The notes beneath the pieces were generated by a model that ran no database searches, was not told the DNA's origin, and worked only from the letters and a program-made list of their open reading frames with translations. From NCBI GenBank assembly GCA_021234155.1, contig JAJEKV010000201.1, positions 1-64,000 on the forward strand: a DNA stretch of 64,000 bases. The letters run 5' to 3'. How positions within the stretch are numbered: position 1 is the stretch's first letter; the number at the start of each line of letters is the position of its first letter. This document shows positions 1-10,453 of the stretch, piece after piece. The DNA comes from Isoetes taiwanensis (lineage: Eukaryota > Streptophyta > Lycopodiopsida > Isoetales > Isoetaceae). The translations under genes were made by a program, and so were the position numbers.

Positions 1-15
1 GCTTTCCCAGCCCAT

Positions 16-564
16 ATGGCTTCTGGTACCTCAATTGCTGCCATGGCCTCCATTGATGACAGGGTGGATCATACATCTATAAATGGGGCTCCTTCAACAA
101 ATGGGAGTGAGCTTAAGATGCGAGATGCTAAGGAGGTGGATACGATCAATAGCGGGGTAGCTGCAGAATTACCCAAGCAAGATGTAGAAGTGCAACAGAA
201 TAGGTCCGATAAGGACTTCGCTCCAATTCAAGGATCTGCTTCTCTTCATGGGTTCCAGGATCAAGAGCACAAGGATAAGGAGTTGCACAAGGATAAGGAG
301 ATGGATCAAGAAGATCGGGAGTCATTGGTGATGGCTCTAGAAGTGGCTCAAGAAATGGTTCCACTAATCCCCACGGATACTACTCTTGTGGTGGGCTGCG
401 ATGAGGCTGAACAGGGGCAACCTTTCACCCCAGTAGGCACAAGGAAGAAAAAAGGAAAAAGAGTGATGGCAGAGACACATAAGGAGGATAATGGAAGCAC
501 TGATGCTCGTACACCTGGCCAGAAGCTTCTAAGGAACCAGCGGTTGGTGGTCTTCAATCTTTAA
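16..564 (+). CDS. Probable LINE ORF1, C-terminal part
   Basis: This is an open frame of 182 codons from the first in-frame ATG. The frame is also open from base 1, so the real start is probably upstream of the window. It has no recognisable catalytic domain. It is rich in Asp, Glu, Lys and Gln with a basic patch (TRKKKGKRV) about 35 residues before the end. Low-complexity charged C-terminal tails are common in plant L1 ORF1 proteins, which bind element RNA. The DUF4283-like and CCHC parts would lie upstream. The call rests mainly on its place before ORF2 and on composition; an unrelated ORF cannot be excluded. Confidence 0.55.
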   Translation: MASGTSIAAMASIDDRVDHTSINGAPSTNGSELKMRDAKEVDTINSGVAAELPKQDVEVQQNRSDKDFAPIQGSASLHGFQDQEHKDKELHKDKEMDQEDRESLVMALEVAQEMVPLIPTDTTLVVGCDEAEQGQPFTPVGTRKKKGKRVMAETHKEDNGSTDARTPGQKLLRNQRLVVFNL

Positions 565-1465
565 ATGGATTATGCAGCAGTAAAGATGATGGAGGTTAGT
601 CTTTCCCCTTTCTGCTTTGTTCATGCTGAAATAGATCAGGTCCTTGTTTCATATGGGTCTGCACCTATGATATATGATGATGAGAAGTATACAATTAGAA
701 CATGCAATATGTTGGACGGATCATGCAACATACGGATTTTGGGAATCAGTTTTGGGGCTGGCTTGCTCATATGGGTTAGGTCACAGTTACAACAAGATAC
801 ATGTTTGGAGAACATGCAACATGCAACATATAGGTTTTGGGAACCGGTTTTTGCTGCTGGATTCTTCATGTGCCCAGCTACTCTCATAGACTTGGCTGAT
901 TACCCCAAGTCCTAAATACTTGTGTCTACTAGATGGCACTCTAAATATTTATACGGATGTATAAGTTTAATACAGATCTTTTTGACAATGCATGTGGTTT
1001 TATCTCAACTATGCTGGCAGTACTTCAATGTTCCTTTTATGAGATTGAGAGCTCAACTTTAATCCCACTTCACAGTTACTTGCTTCAGATACACAAAATA
1101 TTGACTAGGCAAAACACAACTACTATGGCTAAAGATGGGATTAAAAGAAAGCATATATTGGTAAGGCAAAACACAATTACCATACAACGTGGCAAATTTG
1201 GCATAACTCATAAGCATCCACCTACCTGGTTTTTTTTCCTGGATGCGGTCAAAAGACTTTCAACTTTAATAACCAAGGGGCACACGCCTCCTTGGGTGGC
1301 CAAAAGGGGATCGCGACAAAAATCTCCCTCTCTTAACAACTATTATATGGATATGGTTCATAAGTGTGTTCAAGCTAATGTCAATGATAGATCCAACGAA
1401 CCTCTACACGAGGTGCAAAGGTGGCCTCCACATGTTCTGTTTGGGTTGTTTGCCAACTACTTATC
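565..1465 (+). other. LINE inter-ORF spacer, no gene seen
   Basis: Nine hundred bases separate ORF1 and ORF2, much longer than the short gap or overlap usual in L1 elements. There is internal duplication: about 700-780 and 812-870 share ACATGCAA..., GGTTTTGGGAA-like and ...GGTTTTT motifs, and GGCAAAACACAA recurs near 1109 and 1163. I see no domain-bearing frame. A GGTTAGT at about 593 could be a splice donor, but I have no support for splicing. Confidence 0.5.
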
Positions 1466-4400
1466 ATGAAAGTGGTTTCGTGGAACTTACGAGGTATCAA
1501 GGGTGTGCTCAAGCGTGCCAGGGTACTTGCGGCAATACGATCAATGTCGGCAGATATCATTCTCTTACAGGAGCATAGACTTCCGGACTTCGAGGCGAGA
1601 TCTCTAGCCACTTGGATAGGGGGACAATATGACTCACTCACCTGTCCAGCCTTAGGTACGAAGGGTGGTACTGCTTTACTCTGGAGAGGGCAAAATGTCA
1701 TACTTCAGTTTAAAAGTTCCAATGGGAGGTGGCAGGCTGTGGTTTTTGAGACACGGGGATGTAAATGGGGCCTTCTCAATATTTATGCTTCCAACGTTCC
1801 AGCGGAAAGGGCCATTTTGTGGAGAGAGATAGAGACTTGGCTTGCTCTGCAAGAAGATGTTGAGAATTGGCTAATGGGAGGAGATCTGAATATGACCGAT
1901 ATTTGGGACCAGAAAATTGGATTGCACAGGAACCTGTCAGCTGATGAGAGTGCCTCATGGAACTCATTACTGGATAATGGAGGATTCTCCTTGATTCCAC
2001 CGTCAAATGCATCGTTCTCCTGGTCCAACAAACAGAAGGGGCATGATCGGGTCTACTGCTTGCTGGATCGGTTCTATCTTGCTAATAAATCAGCAGCTTT
2101 CTTTGATAGATGCTTTGTAGAAGGGGATCTGGCCTTTACCCAATCCGATCATGTTCCTCAAAAGCTAACTTTTGAGGATGCTCCGTCGGCTCATAGAGCT
2201 GGAAATATTCCCTTCAAATTCAATACTGCACTGCTTGGAAAACCAGCTTTTTGTGAATCTCTTCGGGCGTTTCTTGACTCCTTGCACCAGGAGGATGGGT
2301 TGCCAAGTATGAAGGCATGGACTCAGAGCATGGGGATGATTAAGGCCTGGATTAAAAAATGGGGGCGGGAGAGGGCCATGGAGTTCAGAAAGGTCAAGAA
2401 TAATATATATGATCAACTTAGATCCATCAAGCAAGACCTCTTAATAGATCCGCATAACACGACCTTACAACGCCTCGAAGCTGATCTTGAGGGCAGAGCT
2501 AAGGCGGTTGAGGAGGAGGAGGCTAGAGGAGCGGCAGTTAGGTCTAAAACCAAATGGTACACTGAGGTGGACCATGAGAATTCCAAACACTTCTTCCGAC
2601 TTGCAGGGGCTCGGCTGGCTGAGAATAGCATTACATCCATCATGGATGAGCAACAGAACAGGATTGATACAGAGGATGGGATTGCTACATATGTGAAGGA
2701 TGCATTCCACGATATGTTTAAGGAAGACCCCCTCCCCCATACTTATAATGCCACAATTCAGGATTGGTTAGCAAAGGTGCAGTGGGGAACGAAAATATCA
2801 CAAAATGACAACAGGAGCTTGATGCGTGATTTGGAGGATAATGAAATCTTTGGGACTCTCTCTTCCCTCGCGTCAGGTAAGTCCCCTGGTCCAGATGGTT
2901 TTCCTCCGGAATTCTATGTTGAATTTTGGGACCTCCTTGGTCCTTCCTTTACTAGAGCAGTTAGGGGGGCTTGGGAAGCCAAATATTTGCATCCAGCCTT
3001 GTCTGTAGGCTTTATCTCCTTGATCCCTAAAGTCCCCCGGCCCCAAATGTTGAATGAGTGGAGACCTATAGCACTGACCAATGCGCTCTACAAGGTTATC
3101 ATGAAAATAATTGCGAACCGCCTAAAGCCTATCCTAGCTAAAGTTATTGGATGTGAGCAAACAGCCTTCTTGCCAGGGAGGCATATCTTGGATAACTTTG
3201 TGGCAGCCAGAGAGGGCCTACATTGGTGTAAGGTCTCTAAGCAGAACTGTGTGTTCGTCAAATTGGACTTTCGTAAGGCCTATGATACTCTTCGCTGGAA
3301 GGGACTTGAGGATATTATGCTACACATGGGATTTGATGCATCATTTATTAAGCTCTCCTTAGGCTTGAACAAATTCGCCTCGGCATCAGTCCTTATCAAT
3401 GGTCAGCCTTCTGGGGTCTTTCATTTGAGGAAGGGAATAAGACAGGGCTGTCCCCTTGCTCCCTATCTGTTTTTAATCATAGCCAACCTGCTTACCAAAA
3501 TGATAGCATTCAAAGTATCCGAAGGCACTCTTACTGGGTTGCAACTTCCAGACTCTCCAAACAAGCTCACAATCATGCAATATGCGGACGATACCTTCTT
3601 CTTTCTCAGGTTTGATGACTCTAGCTTTGTATCTTTTCAGGAGATTATGGGTGCGTTTGGATTGATATCTGGGATACATCTCAATGTGGCGAAGTGTGCT
3701 GTGTTATGGCCCTTTGATGAGGATATTGATGTGAGGGTTAATGGCCTTGGTTTCCGAGCTCTTAAAAGTGAGGCCACTAAATTGCTAGGGCTGCCCTTGG
3801 TCCTGTCTGATAATCTGAAAGGGATGTGGACTCCTATCCTGGACACCCTCAGGAAAAAGGTCCAATTGTGGTCATCTAAAGGTCTCTCCACCGCTGGCAG
3901 GATAGCAGTGGCAAAGGCCATTCTGGCAGCATCTCATGTCTACTACTCATCGGCTATTGTGGCTCAGAAAGGTGTTTACAATCAAATTCAAACCATCATC
4001 AGGAAATTTATATGGGGGGGAGGAATACATAAAGTGGCTTGGTCTGAGATGTGTATTGATAGGAGAGATGGAGGTTTGGGTTGCAAGGATCTGGCTGTTC
4101 AAGCTCAAGCATTGGCTGGAAAATATGTATGGAGTGCATTGCACGATACCTCTTCCCCTGCATTGCACTTTGTCAAGTATTGGCTTCAAAAATGCAAGCT
4201 TAAAGGTAAGCCATCCTTACCCCGTCTTGAAGTTGGCTCCTTCTTCTATAGCTATAAAATCGCTCCAGGCACATCCCCAGTGATGAGGAAGCTTCTAGAG
4301 GCTTGGCTGAAAGTTCAATCTCTTTTTGCTCCGTTGGATGCACCAAGGGAGGCTGGGAGGTTGAGCATATTTTGGAATACACGGATATGGTCGAAAAATA

Positions 4401-5308
4401 ACCTTCCCCTTGCACTCGTACACCCTCGCATTTTTACTAAATGGAGACAAGCAGGTATCACCCAGGTTGGGCACCTTTGGGATGGCATACGGTGGCTTTC
4501 CTGGTCCCGTTTTAAAGGAAAGGTTCCCGGAGTAGGGGAGGGAGATAGGAAGATTTTTAAAGAATTACGTGGTACCTTGGATACTTTGTCTGGTAGAGAT
4601 GGACCTAGTGATCAATGGGCTTGTCAAGGGAAGGTGACTTATATTGTTAGTACTATCTACCGTCTTCTTTGTCCAGGCTCCCCTCTTAAAGCTGCTGGAA
4701 GGTTAGCTATTGGCGCTTCTCAAACTGCGCAATTATTAACCAGCTCATGGGCTACTCTTTGTTCTAGGAAGCTACAGTTTTTTCGATGGTTGGCACTACA
4801 GGGGGGTCTAAGCACTATGGAGAGACTCCACCAAAATGGTATTTGCCCTATTGACACCTGTCCTCTAGGATGTAACACCACAGAAACCATATCACATCTA
4901 TTTTTCTGCCCCAGGATATGGGAGTTTTGGGTATGGGTATGCCCTCTCATTGGGATTCATATTCAGCAATGTCTATGGCCAGAGATAATTGCGGTAACAG
5001 ATGGGGACTTAGTCTCAGCTTCGTTGGTGAACATAGCACTGTGGTCTTTATGGAAACATAGGTGTGGCATTGCGATAGCAGGACAACACTTTTCTCTGGA
5101 TAGGATGAAGAACACCTTCAATATCGAGGTGGCACTCATGGCTCTAGCCCATCATAAGAAGTTTGGGCGAAATTATAACACAGATTTGGACAGAATTGGT
5201 CAGATCCAAGGATTTTACATGTTCTTCAAATGTCATTGGGTATCTAGGGATGATTGGGTATCTAGGGATGATCCGAGTGTCAGCTTGCATAGGCTGGCCC
5301 TTGGGTAA
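1466..5308 (+). CDS. LINE ORF2 polyprotein: endonuclease, reverse transcriptase, zf-RVT
   Basis: I start this 1280-residue protein at 1466 because MKVVSWNLRG is the usual start of plant L1 ORF2; an upstream in-frame ATG at 1421 would add 15 unlikely residues. The apurinic endonuclease domain is residues 1-235, with N7, E36 in LQEH, D140/N142 in GGDLN, and D228-H229 in SDH. The reverse transcriptase is about residues 470-760: GKSPGPDGFP, WRPIALTN, the first catalytic Asp (D601) in KLDFRKAYD, GIRQGCPLAP, and the YADD box at 706-709 (3581-3592). A zf-RVT domain (Cys/His-rich, about 1075-1165) contains CPLGCNTTETISHLFFCP. The enzyme would nick DNA and copy its own RNA by target-primed reverse transcription. 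All key residues look present and the frame is unbroken. Near the C-terminus an 18-bp tandem duplication (5237-5272) repeats WVSRDD. Confidence 0.95.
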   Translation: MKVVSWNLRGIKGVLKRARVLAAIRSMSADIILLQEHRLPDFEARSLATWIGGQYDSLTCPALGTKGGTALLWRGQNVILQFKSSNGRWQAVVFETRGCKWGLLNIYASNVPAERAILWREIETWLALQEDVENWLMGGDLNMTDIWDQKIGLHRNLSADESASWNSLLDNGGFSLIPPSNASFSWSNKQKGHDRVYCLLDRFYLANKSAAFFDRCFVEGDLAFTQSDHVPQKLTFEDAPSAHRAGNIPFKFNTALLGKPAFCESLRAFLDSLHQEDGLPSMKAWTQSMGMIKAWIKKWGRERAMEFRKVKNNIYDQLRSIKQDLLIDPHNTTLQRLEADLEGRAKAVEEEEARGAAVRSKTKWYTEVDHENSKHFFRLAGARLAENSITSIMDEQQNRIDTEDGIATYVKDAFHDMFKEDPLPHTYNATIQDWLAKVQWGTKISQNDNRSLMRDLEDNEIFGTLSSLASGKSPGPDGFPPEFYVEFWDLLGPSFTRAVRGAWEAKYLHPALSVGFISLIPKVPRPQMLNEWRPIALTNALYKVIMKIIANRLKPILAKVIGCEQTAFLPGRHILDNFVAAREGLHWCKVSKQNCVFVKLDFRKAYDTLRWKGLEDIMLHMGFDASFIKLSLGLNKFASASVLINGQPSGVFHLRKGIRQGCPLAPYLFLIIANLLTKMIAFKVSEGTLTGLQLPDSPNKLTIMQYADDTFFFLRFDDSSFVSFQEIMGAFGLISGIHLNVAKCAVLWPFDEDIDVRVNGLGFRALKSEATKLLGLPLVLSDNLKGMWTPILDTLRKKVQLWSSKGLSTAGRIAVAKAILAASHVYYSSAIVAQKGVYNQIQTIIRKFIWGGGIHKVAWSEMCIDRRDGGLGCKDLAVQAQALAGKYVWSALHDTSSPALHFVKYWLQKCKLKGKPSLPRLEVGSFFYSYKIAPGTSPVMRKLLEAWLKVQSLFAPLDAPREAGRLSIFWNTRIWSKNNLPLALVHPRIFTKWRQAGITQVGHLWDGIRWLSWSRFKGKVPGVGEGDRKIFKELRGTLDTLSGRDGPSDQWACQGKVTYIVSTIYRLLCPGSPLKAAGRLAIGASQTAQLLTSSWATLCSRKLQFFRWLALQGGLSTMERLHQNGICPIDTCPLGCNTTETISHLFFCPRIWEFWVWVCPLIGIHIQQCLWPEIIAVTDGDLVSASLVNIALWSLWKHRCGIAIAGQHFSLDRMKNTFNIEVALMALAHHKKFGRNYNTDLDRIGQIQGFYMFFKCHWVSRDDWVSRDDPSVSLHRLALG

Positions 5309-5770
5309 AGCTTTGTATTTTTATTTTATAAATTAATATACCATATTTACCCTCAAAAAAAAAAAATCTTTTAGTTTGTTTAGATGCAACAGAATACCAA
5401 GTTCTTGCCTCGCGCAAGCCAATGCTGCCCTAATGTCTACCAAATAATCAAATGCCTTTGGCAAGATTTGATTATCTACCACATTGCTAGAATAGAATTC
5501 AATAGACATCTTGAATGTTCTCTAAGAAGGTAGAATAGAATAGAATCTAATAGACATTTTAAATGTTCTCTAAGACTGATGCTGGATGTGACACAAAACA
5601 ACCACGACAAACTGCAAAATAACAACATTAAAAGAATCGAGTAGAGTTTTTTTCACATTAAAAAAGATTCAAGATGGTCATGAGACAATATAGGATGAAG
5701 ATTGAATGAATTACAACCCCACACTTATCGGATGACAATTGATAATCACAAATCAAGACAGTTTCTAGGA

Positions 5771-5787
5771 AAAAAAAAAAAATAAAC
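5771..5787 (-). terminator. Pol III terminator (T-run) of the 5788-5859 tRNA
   Basis: On the minus strand the tRNA is followed by AGTTTATTT and a long run of T, a strong RNA polymerase III terminator. Every unit has an equivalent A-rich tract on the plus strand; lengths vary from about 6 to over 30, as expected for a slippery homopolymer. Confidence 0.8.
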
Positions 5788-5859
5788 TATCAGAGCCAAG
5801 TTTCGATCTTGGGACCTGTGGGTTATGGGCCCACCACGCTTCCGCTGCGCCACTCTGAT
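5788..5859 (-). tRNA. tRNA-iMet (CAT), array consensus copy
   Basis: A full 72-base cloverleaf. The acceptor stem is ATCAGAG/CTCTGAT with A1:U72, the anticodon stem GTGGG/CCCAC, the loop CCCATAA with anticodon CAT, and the T-loop ATCGAAA. A1:U72 and the AUCG T-loop mark eukaryotic initiators rather than elongator tRNA-Met. The discriminator is A. Boxes A and B are intact. Upstream on the minus strand lies TTGTTATCAAG, which supplies a plant-style CAA start motif just before the gene. The T-stem is CCAAG/CTTGG, whereas the usual plant initiator as I recall it is CCAGG/CCTGG, so one pair is changed on both sides. The product would start translation in the cytosol. Confidence 0.95.
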
Positions 5860-6415
5860 CTTGATAACAATCAGTGTATTGAATATCTTTTAGTTTGTTT
5901 AGATGCAACAGAATACCAAGTTCTTGCCTCGCGCAAGCCAATGCTGCCCTAATGTCTACCAACTCCAATGCCCCTCTCAACTTCATTTAGAGAATGCACA
6001 TAGATGTAGAAAAACTTTCTTGCATTATGCTTCATATAAAATGAACAAAAGCACTATAGCCACGAAAACTACCTCTGAAATCACTCCTATAATCAAATGC
6101 CTTTGGCAAGATTTGATTATCTACCACATTGCTAGAATAGAATTCAATAGACATCTTGAATGTTCTCTAAGAAGGTAGAATAGAATAGAATCTAATAGAC
6201 ATTTTAAATGTTCTCTAAGACTGATGCTGGATGTGACACAAAACAACCACGACAAACTGCAAAATAACAACATTAAAAGAATCGAGTAGAGTTTTTTTCA
6301 CATTAAAAAAGATTCAAGATGGTCATGAGACAATATAGGATGAACATTGAATGAGTTACAACCCCACACTTATTGGAGGACAATTGTTAATCACAAATCA
6401 AGACAGTTTCTAGAA

Positions 6416-6451
<36 letters not shown>

Positions 6452-6454
6452 AAC

Positions 6455-6526
6455 TATCAGAGCCAAGTTTCGATCTTGGGACCTGTGGGTTATGGGCCCA
6501 CCACGCTTCCGCTGCGCCACTCTGAT
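6455..6526 (-). tRNA. tRNA-iMet (CAT), array consensus copy
   Basis: It is identical to the 5788-5859 copy across all stems and loops. Its terminator tract, to the left on the plus strand, is one of the longest in the array (about 30 A in a row). It looks functional. Confidence 0.94.
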
Positions 6527-7112
6527 CTTGATAACAATCAGTGTATTGAATATCTTTTAGTTTGTTGAGATGCAACAGAATACCAAGTTCTTGCCTCGCG
6601 CAAGCCAATGCTGCCCTAATGTCTACCAACTCCAATGCCCCTCTCAACTTCATTTAGAGAATGCACATAGATGTAGAAAAACTTTCTTGCATTATGCTTC
6701 ATATAAAACGAATAAAAGCACTATACCCACGAAAACTACCTCTGAAATCACTCCTATAATCAAATGCCTTTGGCAAGATTTGATTATCTACCACATTGCT
6801 AGAATAGAATTCAATAGACATCTTAAATGTTCTCTAAGAAGGTAGAGTAGAATAGAACCTAATAGAAATTTTAAATGTTCTCTAAGACGAATGCTGGATG
6901 TGACACAAAACAACCACGACAAACTGCAAAATAACAACATTAAAAGAATCGAGTAGTGTTTTTTTCACATTAAAAAAGATTCAAGATGGTCATGAGACAA
7001 TATAGGATGAACATTGAATGAGTTACAACCCCACACTTATTAGAGGACAATTGTTAATCACAAATCAAGACAGTTTCTAGAAATAAAAAAAAAAAAAAAA
7101 GGAAAAATAAAC

Positions 7113-7184
7113 TATCAAAGCCAAGTTTCGATCTTGGGACCTGTGGGTTATGGGCCCACCATGCTTCCGCTGCGCCACTCTGAT
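7113..7184 (-). tRNA. tRNA-iMet (CAT), variant copy
   Basis: Two differences from consensus: the 3' acceptor strand is CTTTGAT, giving one G:U wobble, and the D-stem 3' strand is GCAT instead of GCGT, giving a C:A mismatch. Anticodon and T-loop are unchanged. It may still be transcribed, but its fold is weakened. Confidence 0.75.
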
Positions 7185-7762
7185 CTTGATAACAATCATT
7201 GTATTGAACATCTTTTAGTTTGTTCAGATGCAGCAGAATACCAAGTTCTTGCCTCGCGCAAGCCAATGCTGCCCTAATGTCTACCAACTCCAATGCCCCT
7301 CTCACTTCATTTAGAGAATGCACATAGATGTAGAAAAACTTTCTTGCATTATGCTTCATATAAAACGAATAAAAGCACTATACCCACGAAAACTACCTCT
7401 GAAATCACTCCTATAATCAAATGCCTTTGGCAAGATTTGATTATCTACCACATTGCTAGAATAGAATTCAATAGACATCTTAAATGTTCTCTAAGAAGGT
7501 AGAGTAGAATAGAACCTAATAGAAATTTTAAATGTTCTCTAAGACGAATGCTGGATGTGACACAAAACAACCACGACAAACTGCAAAATAACAACATTAG
7601 AAGAATCGAGTAGAGTTTTTTTCACATTAAAAAATTTCAAGGTGGTCATGAGACAATATAGGATGCACATTGAATGAGTTACAACACCACACTTATCGGA
7701 GGACAATTGATAATCACAAATCAAGGCAGGTTTAGAAAAAAAAAAAAAAAAAAAAAATAAAC

Positions 7763-7830
7763 TATCGAGCCAAGTTTTGATCTTGGGACACATGGGTTAT
7801 GGGCCCACCACGCTTCCAATGCCACCTAAT
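7763..7830 (-). pseudogene. tRNA-iMet relic
   Basis: The anticodon loop (TTATGGGCCCAC on the plus strand) is recognisable, but acceptor, D-arm and T-arm carry small deletions and substitutions and box A is damaged. It should not give a stable tRNA. Confidence 0.85.
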
Positions 7831-8420
7831 CTTGATAACAATCAGTGTATTCAACATCTTTTAGTTTGTTCAAATGCAACAGAATACCAAGTTCTTGCCT
7901 CGCGCAAGCCAATGCTGCCCTAATGTCTACCAACTCCAATGCCCCTCTCAACTTCATTTAGAGAATGCACATAGATGTAGAAAAACTTTCTTGCATTATG
8001 CTTCATATAAAACGAATAAAAGCACTATACCCACGAAAACTACCTCTGAAATCACTCCTATAATCAAATGCCTTTGGCAAGATTTGATTATCTACCACAT
8101 TGCTAGAATAGAATTCAATAGACATCTTGAATGTTCTCTAAAAAGGTAGAGTAGAATAGAATCTAATAGAAATTTTAAATGTTCTCTAAGACGAATGCTG
8201 GATGTGACACAAAACAACCACGACAAACTGCAAAATAACAACATTAAAAGAATCGAGTAGAGTTTTTTTCACATTAAAAAAGATTCAAGGTGGTCATGAG
8301 ACAATATAGGATGAACATTGAATGAGTTACAACCCCACACTTATCGGAGGGCAATTGATAATCACAAATCAAGACAGTTTCTAGAAATAAAAAAAAAAAA
8401 AAAAAAAAAGGAAAATAAAC

Positions 8421-8492
8421 TATCAGAGCCAAGTTTCGATCTTGGGACCTGTGGGTTATGGGCCCACCACGCTTCCGCTGCGCCACTCTGAT
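8421..8492 (-). tRNA. tRNA-iMet (CAT), array consensus copy
   Basis: It is identical to the 5788-5859 gene, with an A-rich tract (T-run on the minus strand) directly downstream. It looks functional. Confidence 0.94.
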
Positions 8493-9083
8493 CTTGATAA
8501 CAATCAGTGTATTGAACATCTTTTAGTTTGTTCAGATGCAACAGAATACCAAGTTCTTGCCTCGCGCAAGCCAATGCTGCCCTAATGTCTACCAACTCCA
8601 ATGCCCCTCTCAACTTCATTTAGAGAATGCACATAGATGTAGAAAAACTTTCTTGCATTATGCTTCATATAAAACGAATAAAAGCACTATAGCCACGAAA
8701 ACTACCTCTGAAATCACTCCTATAATCAAATGCCTTTGGCAAGATTTGATTATCTACCACATTGCTAGAATAGAATTCAATAGACATCTTGAATGTTCTC
8801 TAAAAAGGTAGAGTAGAATAGAATCTAATAGAAATTTTAAATGTTCTCTAAGACGAATGCTGGATGTGACACAAAACAACCACGACAAACCAAAAAAATA
8901 ACAACATTAGAAGAATCGAGTAGAGTTTTTTTTCACATTAAAAATTTTCAAGGTGGTCATGAGACAATATAGGATGCACATTGAATGAGTTACAACCCAC
9001 ACTTATCGGGAGGACAATTGATAATCACAAATCAAGGCAGTTTCTAGAAAAAAAAAAAAAAAAAAAAAAAAAGGGGAAAAAAC

Positions 9084-9154
9084 TATCGAGCCAAGTTTCG
9101 ATCTTGGGACCTGTGGGTTATGGGCCCACCACGCTTCCGCTGCGCCACTCTGAT
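9084..9154 (-). tRNA. tRNA-iMet (CAT), acceptor stem one base short
   Basis: The plus strand reads ATCGAG where other copies read ATCAGAG, so the 3' acceptor strand lacks one base and the seven-pair stem cannot form fully. The rest matches consensus. It is probably impaired in 3' processing or stability. Confidence 0.7.
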
Positions 9155-9698
9155 CTTGATAACAATCAGTGTACTGAACATCTTTTAGTTTGTTCATATG
9201 CAATAGATTACCAAGTTCTTGCCTCGCACAAGCCAATGTTGCCCTAATGTCTACCAACTCCAGTGCCCCTCTCAACTTCATTTAGAGAATGCACATGGAC
9301 GTAGAAAAACTTTCTTGCATTATGCTTCATATAAAACGAATAAAAGCACTATAGCCACGAAAACTACCTCTGAAATCAGGATTTGATTATCTACCACATT
9401 GCTAGAATAGAATTCAATAGACATCTTGAATGTTCTCTAAAAAGGTAGAGTAGAATAGAATCTAATAGACATTTTAAATGTTCTCTAAGACGGATGCTGG
9501 ATGTGACACAAAACAACCACGACAAACTGCAAAATAACAACATTAAAAGAATCGAGTAGAGTTTTTTTCACATTAAAAAAGATTCAAGATGGTCATGAGA
9601 CAATATAGGATGCCCACACTTATTGGAGGACAATTGTTAATCACAAATCAAGACAAAGTCTAGAAATAAAAAAAAAAAAAAAAAAAAAAAAAATAAAC

Positions 9699-9770
9699 TA
9701 TCAGAGCCAAGTTTCGATCTTGGGACCTATGGGTTATGGGCCCACCACGCTTCCGCTGCGCCACTCTGAT
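9699..9770 (-). tRNA. tRNA-iMet (CAT), near-consensus copy
   Basis: It differs from consensus only in the anticodon stem, where one G:C pair becomes G:U (27:43). A long T-run follows. It is likely functional. Confidence 0.9.
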
Positions 9771-10349
9771 CTTGATAACAATCATTGTATTGAACATCTT
9801 TTAGTTTGTTCAGATGCAACAGAATACCAAATTCTTGCCTCACGCAAGCCAATGCTGCCCTAGTGTCTACCAACATTAATGCCCCTCTCAACTTCATTTA
9901 GAGAATGCACATAGATGTAGAAAAACTTTCTTGCAGTATGCTTCATATAAAATGAACAAAAGCACTATAGCCACGAAAACTACCTCTGAAATCACTCCTA
10001 TAATCAAATGCCTTTGGCAAGATTTGATTATCTACCACATTGCTAGAATAGAATTCAATAGACATCTTGAATGTTCTCTAAAAAGGTAGAGTAGAATAGA
10101 ACCTAATAGAAATTTTAAATGTTCTCTAAGGCGAATCTTTGGATGTGACACAAAACAACCACGACAAACCGCAAAATAACAACATTAGAAGAATCGAGTA
10201 GAGTTTTTTTTTCACATTAAAAATTTTTCAAGGTGGTCATGAGACAATATAGGATGCACATTGAATGAGTTACAACCCCACTTATCGGAGGACAATTGAT
10301 AATCACAAATCAAGACGGTTTAAAAAAAAAAAAAAAAAAGGGAAAAAAC

Positions 10350-10419
10350 TATCGAGCCAAGTTTCGATCTTGGGACACGTGGGTTATGGGCCCACCACGC
10401 TTCATTGCGCCACTCTGAT
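10350..10419 (-). pseudogene. tRNA-iMet relic
   Basis: The acceptor stem is shortened and the D-loop has lost bases (TTCATTGCGC in place of TTCCGCTGCGC on the plus strand). Copia element A begins 34 bp away on its 5' side. Confidence 0.85.
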
Positions 10420-10453
10420 CTTGATAACAATCGATGTATTGAACATCTTTTAG

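Larger units (their letters stand above)
1..5366 (+). mobile_element. L1-type LINE, 5' end outside the window
   Basis: A non-LTR retrotransposon on the plus strand. In order it shows the C-terminal part of a probable ORF1, a long inter-ORF spacer, a full-length ORF2 (endonuclease, reverse transcriptase, zinc-knuckle domain), a short 3' UTR rich in A and T, and a 12-base A tail at 5355-5366. The tail abuts a tRNA-array unit whose first base is 5367, so the element lies inside the array, about 26 bp on the 5' side of where that unit's tRNA gene would start on the minus strand. ORF2 is open throughout, so this copy may be young. The 5' end and left target-site duplication lie outside the window and cannot be checked. 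Confidence 0.93.
5367..10453 (-). repeat. tRNA-iMet tandem array, island 1 (eight tRNA loci)
   Basis: About eight head-to-tail units of roughly 615-667 bp. Plus-strand landmarks in each unit are TCTTTTAGTTTGTT, a conserved segment around GAGAATGCACATAGATGTAG, AATGTTCTCTAAG repeated twice, GACACAAAACAACCACGAC, a poly(A) run, and then the reverse complement of an initiator tRNA-Met. Successive tRNAs start 667, 658, 650, 658, 663, 615 and 651 bp apart. The first unit is shortened inside (gap after 5452) and the seventh lacks about 30 bp near 9379. The island is bounded on the left by LINE poly(A) and on the right by a truncated Copia LTR. Similarity between units is high enough to suggest recent amplification or gene conversion. 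Confidence 0.95.

Noticed and set aside
5903-6178. Recurrent 91-codon plus-strand frame in each tRNA unit
   Set aside because: It recurs because the unit recurs; it varies freely in length and start between units and has no homology I know.
6387-6653. Recurrent minus-strand frame across the tRNA and poly(A) tract
   Set aside because: It reads through the tRNA gene and a homopolymer, so it is a shadow of the array.
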